Shown here piece after piece: positions 11,501 through 20,619 of a stretch of DNA of 64,000 nt. Under the pieces are notes generated by a model. The model had not been told where the DNA came from. It searched no databases and worked only from the letters and a program-made list of their open reading frames with translations. Position 1 is the first letter of the stretch. Every line of letters starts with the position of its first letter. The translations under genes and the position numbers were made by a program. This DNA comes from Azadirachta indica (lineage: Eukaryota > Streptophyta > Magnoliopsida > Sapindales > Meliaceae): assembly GCA_022749755.1 (NCBI GenBank), contig CM040452.1, positions 20,044,350 to 20,108,349 on the forward strand, read 5' to 3'.

Positions 11501-13919
11501 CGCTGGCGAAGGTCGTATCCCAAATGTTGAAATTCGTAGGATGCACTCTGAGGGGTTAAAAGAGACTGTGCAAACAGAAATATATGGAGACACTTCCTTT
11601 GACAAGAAAGATGAGATTATGGTTGAAGATGGTCCGGAGATCATAGAAGAAAGAGCTGGCCAGGATGAGTTCATATCTGAGTTTCCTCCAAACAATGGAG
11701 AGGATTCCGGGGAAGATGGATTGCCCCTTCAATTATATGTCTATGGGGTAAGACGTCTCACCTAAACTACTAGATGATCATTGTCTTGTGGAGTTATTTT
11801 ATTTGTTGTTTCAAATGTGTGATCTTGATTTTATCTTGAAAGGTCACATGGAGCTGTTATTTAGCACATTTAAATGCTTTCGTCCGGTTTAGGTGATGAA
11901 ATATGTATGGCTGTTAGCTAATGACTGAATGCGTGTCGTATATTTGTGTGTTTGACATGTACAATATATGCTATATCAACAGTAATTCTGTTGCTTAGAG
12001 TAATCATTTTAGTCATACTATTGACATCTGTCTCTTATACTATCTAGGACTGTAACACTTGTGAATCTTATACTGATATTAATCCAATAAACCTCTTCCT
12101 ATAACTCGATATACTGCTTTTGTATTAGCTGAATTAAGTGGCCTCGTATTTAAGGATATTCTAAGTTCTGTTTGCTGGTCCTTTAGATTTCTTTAGCGTG
12201 CTGTAAATTATCCATTCTCTGTGACCTAACATACGAAAGCAACATAATGAGGAAATTTTACTTGCTTTGGTGATTATTTTTAAGTTTGTTCTGTTCATAA
12301 ATTAAAGCCTTTTCTTTGGATATTAACATTGGACCTTACATTTTACTTCACATATACAGCCTAATTAACTCAAGACTGTTTTTACTTATATTGTAAGATT
12401 TTCTGCACAAGGAGATACCATTGGTTATGAAACTAACAGAATGAGCAGTTATTCTAGATCCTGGAGGCCAGCGTACTGCAGGGAATTAAACAGTTGAAAA
12501 TGGATGCTGCAGTTCAATTAACTGATAATATCAGTGAAGCAGATGCATTACTTTCCTTGCATTCTAAACTAAAGAAGAATTCCCGCATTCAAGCCGCTGC
12601 TAAATCTCATGACATACCTATTTATGTGACAAAGGTTAGTGAGAATTCTCTTCATAGCCTTAGTACTAGCTTTTTATCATTAGTCATCAATATCTCCATG
12701 AACATGATTGGATTTTCTGATTTTCTTGAAGGCAAGCTCACTGGTGCAGATAACTAAGGCTCTTCATGCGTTAATAGATGATCATACAGATGGATTGAAG
12801 GATTTTAGATCAGAAAGCAAAATCAATTTGTCAGAGAGGATTGATGCCCTGGAGGTACCTATGGATTTATCTATATAACAGTCTCTTTTGGTGGTGTTTG
12901 TTTCTGGAAAAGAAATCTATAACTGTGATATCTTTAAGCTAACCAACTTATTCGGTCAAAGCATGATTTGGTTAATGGGCCAACTGATATATAGCCGAAA
13001 GTTCATCCATCCATATTAGTGGATTTCTTAAAGAAACAAATAGAATTAAATGATCCAAGAAAGTAAAAGAGAGAGAAAAGCATAGAGGAAGAGGCACGTA
13101 TTTGGTCCACCAACCATCATTCGCGTGAGAAAAAAAAGAGCCCCCAATGATCAAAGGAAGGAGAGAGATCTATAGAAAAAGCTAAACCAATTCGTTCGTG
13201 TAAACTATGGAGAATTTGCAAGCGATTTTCCTTGGATTTTAGTTTTGCCAAATAGTTTCAATGTAAAGTTCATTTTTGTCAGTAACTACATATTTTTCAT
13301 GGCTTGCTTGCATGAATAAGTGTATGTTTATGTGAAATGCCTTTTTTGTGATCTTGGATGGTGCTTTTGTGGTAAGTGGTCTCTGTTTTCACACGGTAAC
13401 AAAATTGTTTTGCACAAAAGTCAAGAGAAGGAAAACAAAAACAATACTGTAGAGTTTCAATTTCTCAACCCAACTGGCTAAATACAAGAACCTTTTGGAT
13501 ACATTGTAGCCTTTGAATGCAGCATATTGGTGTTTTAACAAATGCATACCTAGCGCTTACTGTCATTGCATGCCATTAAACTTGGTAAACCAATTTCAAT
13601 GTTACAGGAAGCAAGAGTAGCCATTGAACAGGTAGTGATACCAAAAGGGGAAGCTGTTGAGCTACTGCCAAGGCCGTCGTATATTTTGTCCCTGCAGATA
13701 GAACTCATTCAAAAATACCAATTACAATACGAGCGCATTGGTAAAGAGCCAGATGCACGTCTCCATATCCTTCCATTACAAGCAAAGCCAGATGAATCCA
13801 GAAACAGCACTGAAACAGTTGATGAAGACATTGAGTTTGATGAGTTTATTGGCTCCAGCAGCAGCTCAAATGGTGCACCATATACTATGGACAGGTTACC
13901 TTTCCTGCCCGACCATTAG
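8529..13919 (+). CDS. Ycf45-like AAA ATPase with R3H-like C-terminus, probably plastid-targeted
   Basis: Nine exons join in frame with GT-AG introns: 8529-8942, 9482-9696, 10245-10395, 10786-10977, 11211-11373, 11512-11747, 12458-12634, 12732-12854 and 13608-13919, giving about 660 aa. The first ~65 residues are rich in Ser, Phe, Pro and basic residues like a chloroplast transit peptide. The Walker A loop GPPGVGKTT is at residues 199-207, split from the following EIARM segment by intron 2. The Walker B strand VIVIDEIG starts at about residue 273. A weakly conserved acidic linker follows. The last exon (from residue 558) carries the [22 protein letters not shown] segment typical of R3H_AAA proteins. 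Family knowledge: Ycf45 is plastid-encoded in red algae. Plants have nuclear homologues, including Arabidopsis SPD1, which is needed for plastid development in seedlings. I cannot tell which paralogue this is. The terminal stop is TAG, and no internal lesion is visible. Confidence 0.88.
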
Positions 13920-15410
13920 GTTGTTGCATAATGTATACACTGCATTGTTGAAATCACCTTGGTTATGAATTTCTCTCTTCAGTATGATTGTTTTCAAAAC
14001 ATCCAAATCAGATTCCACTAGAATTGAGTTACTAAAATTTCGCATATGATGATGGTAATGTTGATCAAGAAGATAGTCGAGTTGGTTAAATCTTTTGCAT
14101 CGGATTGAGAGGTTCAGGAATTGAATATGTCACATTAATTGCTGAAAGGATTATACTTGGTTTATGTAATGCATGAGAGAGACGATGAAGTGGGGAAATT
14201 TGGAATTACCTCTCTTCTTGCGTTTAATTGTACTGTGAAAAATAATAAAATCTTGATCAAATTATTGCCACAACGTGTTCCATGAAGTTTAAGTAATTAT
14301 CTTAGAAATGGGGTGCTAGTACGATTTATACGTATTTATATGAAGTTTGATAATGACAAAATAAATGGATTATGTGTAATTAAATTAAAAAAGAAAATGA
14401 ATCCTTACAAAGGCTGAGATTAATAAAAGAAAAACTTTTGATATTAAGAATACTAATTATTTTAATTAGAATGACAGCATTCGAAAGCCACTTAAATCCA
14501 ACATTAAATAAATAAATAACGAGATTAGTGGCCCAAAAACCACGCTTAATCACTGTTTATTTCCATAATTAAACCACAGCAAACAAGCTTTGGAGTGTGG
14601 AAGCGCAGCGCAGTATCTTATCATCTTCAAAAGCATTAAGCAATAAGCATTGCATTATAGTACTTAAAGAAGTCAAACCCAATTATAAATTAAGGTTTGC
14701 TGTGGTCAACTGCAGTAGTGCCATGGAGATTTAGCCACGTATTCACATCAGGATCTTGAGGCTATGGTGTGATGTGATTGTGGATTTCGGGTGGAAATGA
14801 TTTTTTCTTCTTTCTTGGTCAGACATGAATTTAAGTCAATACATAGATTAACTCTTAAAATTTTGATTGTTGCATTAATTTTAAAAAATTGTTCTCAGTT
14901 CTCTCTCCACACTCACCTGAAGTGGATTCCAGGAAGAGAATTAAAAGTTTAATTTATGATATAAGGAAGAATCAATGCAAATTAATAATGCCCTCAAACT
15001 TCAAACTCAAATATTCAACCTTATAATATATATATTCTTTTACTTTAATAAATATAACATTAATATATACTGCATATCATGAAAGTCCATTTTCATGAAT
15101 AAGAAAAACCTAGAAATGATTAATGATGATAGGGTTTTTGGAACCATTAAGCGATAATATATATTTAATTAAGTCAATTCATATAATATGCTCAACTCAA
15201 ATTTGGCACTTATTAGTGATAATTTTTGCTTAATTGAAAAGGACAAAAGGGTGCCTAACTGGCGGCAATTCAAAAGCTTAACTATATAATCATGCTAAAA
15301 AGTACATCTAATTTAGCTAAAGTAATCGCTAGCTAGCTAGCTACATGAAAAAGCACTTCACTTTTTGGCTTCCGCTTTGCTTTGGCATACATATATATAT
15401 ATATATATAT

Positions 15411-16165
15411 CGGATTGTTTATTTTTTTAAGTTAAAATTTAAATATAATTATTTAAATGTTTAAAACTAGTTTACTTTTTAATTTATGTCTAAATATTTG
15501 TTAAATATATATATAAATAATTAAGTTAAAAAAATTTGATATAAATTTGAATGAGTAAATATTTAAATAATTTAATATTTTTATTTTTCAAAAATATCTT
15601 TATTTTATTAATTTATTTACTAATAAAACTAAAATCCTATTTAATTATGTTTAATTTATCTTTTCTTTATTTTGGATCCCCCTCTACTTGTCTTATCATT
15701 TTTACTTATTTTATATTTTAATTATTATAATCAATTTGTATATTTATATAATTGAAATTTTATTACAATATGACTTATTATTTTTATTTAATTTTATTAA
15801 TCTTTATATCATTAATTAAAAATTATTTTTTAAAAAATCATATATGAAATAAATAAATAATATACGTACTAATATAATTTATTAATTTTTTATTTATTAT
15901 TATTATCCTGATATAATCAAAATTATTATAAATATAAGTATATTATTTAAAAATATATATATGTTACAATATAAATTTTCAAACCTTTTATTTTGTCAAA
16001 ATAAACAACTTAATACTTACTTTAATATGTTTTAAAATAAAAAATAAATAAATATATATTCAGATTCAAATTTCAATTATATTCATATTTCCAAAAAAAA
16101 AAAAATAAACGTTACCTTAGCTTAATTGAATTATAATAATTATTATATACACAAAATATAATAAT
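15411..16165. mobile_element. AT-rich insertion in copy A, possible non-autonomous element
   Basis: The two duplicated copies align on both sides of this stretch, but copy B has only about 100 unrelated bases in its place. The insert is more than 80% A/T by eye and has no coding frame. Its left end (GATTGTTTATTTTTTTAAG) and the complement of its right end (AACGTTTATTTTTTTTTT) share a GTTTATTTTTTT core. That is compatible with degenerate terminal inverted repeats, but poly-A/T stretches can mimic this. Confidence 0.35.
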
Positions 16166-16328
16166 ATATTTAGAATCCAATAGTTGATAATTACCTTAAC
16201 TACCTTTTCGACTATTTAATAGATATCAATTAATAATTATCTCTATTCTTATATTTCTCTCATTTGCGCTTAACATTGTCATTAGAGACTGGCCTAACTT
16301 CTTCTTTGGATGTTTAATTTGATAGATG

Positions 16329-16565
16329 GGGCAGAATCAACAGCTTCTTTATTTTATATAAAATGTTATATTAATTATAAACCGTTGGATATAAGCACTT
16401 CCAACGGTTGAGATTACATTTAATATATGCATTAATTATTGATGTTTTAATTATGCATTAATTATATGATCAGATGTAATCTCAACTGTTAAATCTATTT
16501 ATATCCAATGGTTTACAATTGATGTAAGATTTTATATAAAAAAAAAAGAGTTGTTGATTCTGTCC
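16329..16565. mobile_element. Foldback MITE, Mutator-like by its target duplication
   Basis: The element is 237 bp with inverted arms of about 95 bp. The 5' end GGGCAGAATCAACAG pairs with the complement of the 3' end, GGACAGAATCAACAA. Further in, ATAAACCGTTGGATATAA pairs with the complement of the right-arm copy. It is flanked by TTTGATAGATG (16318-16328) and TTTAATAGATA (16566-16576), an imperfect 11-bp target duplication. A duplication of that size is typical of Mutator-like elements. There is no coding capacity. Duplicated copy B has no such sequence at the corresponding place. Confidence 0.8.
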
Positions 16566-16576
16566 TTTAATAGATA

Positions 16577-17882
16577 TATTGCTTGTTAATAATATTCACT
16601 TTCCTCTCACCTTATTGGAAATATCTATATAAAAGGAGTACATATTTGTAAAAGCTATTAATTTGTAAAATGCATCTTGAACGATTTTATTTTTATTATA
16701 AAAATTAATGATAAAATCTTAAAATTCACAATTTCGAAGAAGCTTTCGATACGACGGATGAATTTATTAAATGTCACGTGTTATAATAAGATTAAATTTC
16801 ATTTCTTCACTTTAGTCAAATTTAGTCAGCTAGCGGGGTAGGTGTTACCCTTGATTTCAACAAAATCCATTATTATCTTAATTAAATTCATTCCAACATC
16901 GAATCTAAATTTTTGGATTTCCTCATGACTGATAAATTGATCTTCAAATTCATCGCTTGTACTACACTTCATTGAAAAAGAAAATTCCTGAAAAATATAT
17001 TTTGTATTAATGGGTTGTTAAATTTATATAAGTAGGTATAGATATATAATTTATACACGATCGAAGCATATAATAACACAATAGCCATTATGTATATTGC
17101 TTGATAATGATGATGATGCTTATCCTTTAAATTTACGCCATCAATTATCAAACTATATATTAACTATTAAGCCTTCCCGATCAAAATTAGCATTTTTATA
17201 ACGTATATGCATGCATCATTCATAATATTTATTTCTCATAACTCAATATTTTTTGGACCGTCATAAATTGCGTGCATGTATAAATTTTAATTAAATTTAA
17301 GATTATTAATCCTCCATACATGCAGGCACCTAGCAAACTATCAAGTTTCTTGTGAAAGAATATATCTAAAATATTTCTGGGCATAATTATTGATCAAGAC
17401 TATATATATATATATATATTGTTATTAATTTAAGATTAATATATAGTTTCTGGTGTATGTGATATATCTGCTTAAGTGGGTTGCTCCATATATGAGTGTT
17501 CTCATTGGTGAAACTATTAATTAAAGAAGAAGTTGAAGGCAGGATGAATAAGTGTGTCTTTTGGAGTTGCAAAAAATCACAACTGGGAAAGAAATACTTT
17601 CTCAAAAGGAAAAGGCAATGCAATGAAGAAAAATGAAAAATTAATTAATTAAAGCTAATTAACAAAATTTTAATTTTTTTTCTTTTATAAATACGTATGA
17701 TGAAAGGGATGTCAAAAGTTAAAATGATCAATGAATTGACGACGCCCTAATAGTTGGAATAAAAGTTTTAGGTAGAAGATTTGAGATCCAATATCAATCC
17801 AATGCTAAGCCAAATTTGAGATTTCTGACATTGCCAAGGCTACCTTTCTGATAAAAAGGCATTCTACTTTTATCAAAGATTA

Positions 17883-17917
<35 letters not shown>

Positions 17918-18614
17918 AAAGCTCTAGGCTTTTTAGGTGTCATGTTAACTAAATAATTATTTCACATTAATTGTGTCAAATTTTAATACCAATTAAAGAA
18001 AGATGTAAAATAAATTTTTTTTGATAATAACGTAATAACACTTTGGTCGAAAAAGAAGAAGATCAACCAAAGTGTAACTGTTTTAATTTATTGCATAATT
18101 TCTTTTTGTAGATTAATTATGATATATTCTTTCCATACGGGGAATTTTATGAGTTGAAGTCCTATCATTATGTTAAGGAAAGAAATATATATTGGTTTAG
18201 AGGTAATTAATTCTTCTTTTCTTAATTAATGTTCTTGTGGACGCACATATTGGTGCGTTATATTTTTTAGCAATATAATGAAAGTGAGAATGGCGGCGGA
18301 AAGCAAACATATATAAATATATATGTGGCAATACGCCGTCTAAATTATCTTTTAATTGTGACCTTCGTCGGCATTTTTCTTTTTCAAACTTTAATAAATA
18401 GTTAGGGTTAACAATAAATAGATATATATATATATATATATATATGATCACGTACCCATTAGTTGGTTGAAAATGTGCAAGAAATAGTAATGCTGAATGT
18501 TAGAGCGGGCACTAATTTGATGACCAAATTTGAAAGTCTTATCCCTTCAAAAAGTTGGATCTCCATTTGACCCATTTCAATTTTTTTAATATCAATTATG
18601 TGTGGCATGAGTTC
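16577..18614. other. Upstream region of the first CLE gene, no other gene seen
   Basis: This is AT-rich noncoding DNA within duplicated copy A, with (AT)n tracts near 17.4, 17.9 and 18.43 kb. The last ~600 bp align with the region upstream of the second CLE gene, including a GGCGGCGGAAAGCAAA block (18.29 and 24.63 kb) and TTTTTTTAATATCAAT just before the TATA box. These shared blocks are the best candidates for conserved regulatory elements. Confidence 0.6.
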
Positions 18615-18622
18615 TATATAAA
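18615..18622 (+). promoter_or_regulatory. TATA box of first CLE gene
   Basis: TATATAAA lies 90 bp upstream of the ATG. It aligns with TATATAAG at the same place upstream of the second CLE gene at 24.94 kb. Confidence 0.7.
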
Positions 18623-18704
18623 GCCGGCAACCCCAGCTTTCAAATTCTACGCTTAATCACACAATTAAGTTTTTGTGATCTCCTCTAAGTTTGACAATTA
18701 ATCA

Positions 18705-19046
18705 ATGTCTAACTTGAGGGTTTTGTTGCTCTTTTTCTTGATTTCGCTTTCATTTTCGAGTTCCAAATCTCGTTTGTTAGATAAAATGGTCTCAGGTGAT
18801 GATAGGGATAAAGCAGTTTCAGAGAGTAGTGTACCGACGGAAGAAGTATCGAAGACAAGTATTCAGAAGCAGAAGATAATTGACAGACATTTTGACTCCA
18901 AGCAATTCTCAGATGAGGAGAGTCGTGCATTGATGGAAAGTGCCAGAAATATGTTCAAGCAAAGTGTGGTCAGACAAGAAATCATCGGCAAATTTTTCGA
19001 TTCCAAACGAACAAGCCCTGGCGGACCTAATCCTCATCACCATTAA
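18705..19046 (+). CDS. CLE signalling-peptide precursor (copy A)
   Basis: A single exon encodes 113 aa. Residues 1-22 form a hydrophobic signal peptide with a Leu/Phe-rich core. Residues 102-113 are a C-terminal 12-residue CLE motif, RTSPGGPNPHHH, directly before the stop. This fits the family pattern in which the mature, Pro-hydroxylated dodecapeptide is cut from the secreted precursor and perceived by LRR receptor kinases. It most resembles the RxSPGGPDPxHH group (Arabidopsis CLE1-CLE7), but carries Asn at motif position 8. The variable domain has an internal repeat: residues 50-67 (KTSIQKQKIIDRHFDSKQ) resemble 85-102 (KQSVVRQEIIGKFFDSKR), and only the second copy is followed by a CLE motif. 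The gene lies in duplicated block A and is close to the gene at 25.0 kb. CLE identity is near certain; the specific function is unknown. Confidence 0.93.
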   Translation: MSNLRVLLLFFLISLSFSSSKSRLLDKMVSGDDRDKAVSESSVPTEEVSKTSIQKQKIIDRHFDSKQFSDEESRALMESARNMFKQSVVRQEIIGKFFDSKRTSPGGPNPHHH

Positions 19047-19380
19047 TGTTAATCTTAATTAATTCTTAACAAAGTTAATTTCAACAGACCTAATTTACTC
19101 GTGTGATTTGGAGAGATAACTTTTGGTTCTTCTAGTTTTGCAGCTGTTTTTCATTTATATACGCATGTACTGTACTGTAGTGATGGTAACAATTGATGTA
19201 ACTTCCCGTTAAGGTGGGTAATGGATGTCTTTATGTGAAAATTAATTTCTTGGACGCCCTTCGGTATCACCTCATCCGCCATTAATATTATTCCCCTTAA
19301 TTTCAATGTTAAATTTTAACATAAGAGCATCAATATTTTGACTTGACCTATCAGCCAACCACTTTAAAATGAAGTTGAAG

Positions 19381-19406
19381 GGAAAAGGAAAAGGAAAAGG
19401 AAAAGG
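19381..19406. repeat. GGAAAA hexamer microsatellite
   Basis: Four units of GGAAAA occur exactly where the inverted CLE pseudogene should have its C-terminal CLE motif. On the minus strand it reads CCTTTT repeats. Confidence 0.85.
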
Positions 19407-19699
19407 ATTTATTGCCGGCGATTTCTTGTCTTTGCACACTTTGCTTGAATATAATTCCGTCAATGCTCGTGCGTACGACTCTCACCATTTGAGAATTGCT
19501 TGGAATCAAAATGTCTCTTGACACTTGGGTGAGCAATAAACTATTGTCTGAAAATTAAATGCTTTATATATATATATATTTAATATATGCCTATCATCAT
19601 CCGACAACGTTTTTATCTACCAATCCAGATTCGGAACTCGAAAATGAAAGCAAAATCAGGAAAAATAACAGCAAAATGAACCCTCAAGCTGCTAGCCCT
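19405..19699 (-). pseudogene. Broken CLE precursor gene, inverted, CLE motif lost
   Basis: On the minus strand the sequence is plainly homologous to the two intact CLE genes. It retains GCTTGAGGGTT after the start position, CTGATTTTGCTTTCATTTTC (signal peptide), TTGTCGGATGATGATAGGCA, ACATTTTGATTCCAAGCAATT and TTCAAGCAAAGTGTGCAAAGA. It cannot make a CLE peptide. The start codon position (19697-19699) reads AGG, and the frame meets a TAA within the N-terminal third. An (AT)n tract interrupts the middle. The 3' end runs into a CCTTTT repeat where the CLE motif should be. Remnants of both internal repeat units are still visible, so the internal duplication pre-dates this copy. Confidence 0.85.
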
Positions 19700-19775
19700 G
19701 TCAAACTTAGTTGAGGTCTCTCAAAATTAGTTTGTGTTGCTGTGAAACTTTAGATCTGGGCTTGTTGGCTTTATC

Positions 19776-19807
<32 letters not shown>

Positions 19808-20140
19808 CGTTTAAAACTTAACTGATATATATTACAAAAAAATTGAAATGATCAGTCGAAGAGAAATCTAACTATATATTTGGAAAGACTAGGTACTTAA
19901 GACTTAAATTTAGTCATCAACCTAGCGGTAGCTATTGCTTGCGGATCTTTAATCGACTACTATAAATATTAATGGGTTTCTATTCAAATTTTTGTACCCT
20001 AAATTAATTGTACGTGGAAGGTCACAAAATTAAAATTAAAATTAAAATTAAAGAAAGAATTTCGACAACATGCATGCATAATTTATGTATATATGTTGCC
20101 ACATGTCTGCTGTTTCCGCATCCATTCTCAATTAATTTCA

Positions 20141-20173
<33 letters not shown>

Positions 20174-20245
20174 AAAAGAATAATGATCCTTAATCCATCT
20201 CTTTCCTTGAACATGTTGCCGTACGACTTACTCTTGATGATCAAC

Positions 20246-20619
20246 TTTTAACTTTAACATATCCTACCGAACGGTAATTGATAATATTATTATAAATCAA
20301 TAAAAAATTGAAACCCAGAGTTACCTCGTTCTCCCTGATTTATTTTCATTTAATTTAATTGGCCCCTCCAAAAATTTAATCTATTCCTCCGATTAATTAA
20401 TTAAATTAATATTTAACCCAATACTTTCCCTTCTCTCTTTGGAGACTAGAAGAAATTAGAAATTTTAAAAGCAGACCAAAAAAAAAAAAAAATTTCTTTT
20501 TTGATCTCCTCTAGTCTTTAAGTATTTTCAAGTAGATATATAGTTAAGTTAATGACGTTGAATTAAGAGATTTAGCAATTGAATTTCTCACCCTAATTAA
20601 TCTGTAAATTAAAAGCATT
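20246..20619. other. Noncoding spacer between inverted copy C and copy B
   Basis: This is AT-rich DNA with a TTAATTAATTAAATTAA-type stretch and a short poly-A run. No gene and no clear match to the other copies is visible. Confidence 0.5.

Larger units (their letters stand above)
14215..19262. repeat. Segmental duplication, copy A (carries CLE gene at 18.7 kb)
   Basis: This block matches copy B (about 20.62-25.65 kb) in the same orientation and order. Matching anchors include CAACGTGTTCCA near 14.27 and 20.69 kb, GTCAAACCCAATTATAAATT near 14.67 and 21.15 kb, CTCAACTCAAATTTGGCAC near 15.19 and 22.41 kb, the CLE promoter, the CLE coding sequence and its 3' UTR. Copy A has two insertions that copy B lacks: an AT-rich stretch at about 15.41-16.17 kb and the MITE at 16.33 kb. 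The left end lies in the 3' flank of the ATPase gene. Both edges are approximate. Confidence 0.85.
19265..20245 (-). repeat. Inverted third copy (C) of the CLE gene and promoter region
   Basis: Read on the minus strand, this interval follows the order of the other two CLE loci. A promoter segment is present (GCGGAAACAGCAGACATGTGGCA-like sequence near 20.1 kb, and AAGGAAAGAGATGGATTAA near 20.2 kb matching copy B), then the TATA/leader near 19.75-19.79 kb, then coding remnants at 19.70-19.41 kb. The rest, towards 19.27 kb, is less clear. The copy lies tail-to-tail with the first CLE gene. Edges are approximate. Confidence 0.75.

Noticed and set aside
19351..19536. 61-codon minus-strand frame as a small gene
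   Set aside because: Its middle (FKQSVQRQEI) is clearly CLE-derived, but it starts in flanking sequence, has no signal peptide and no CLE motif; it belongs to the inverted CLE pseudogene.
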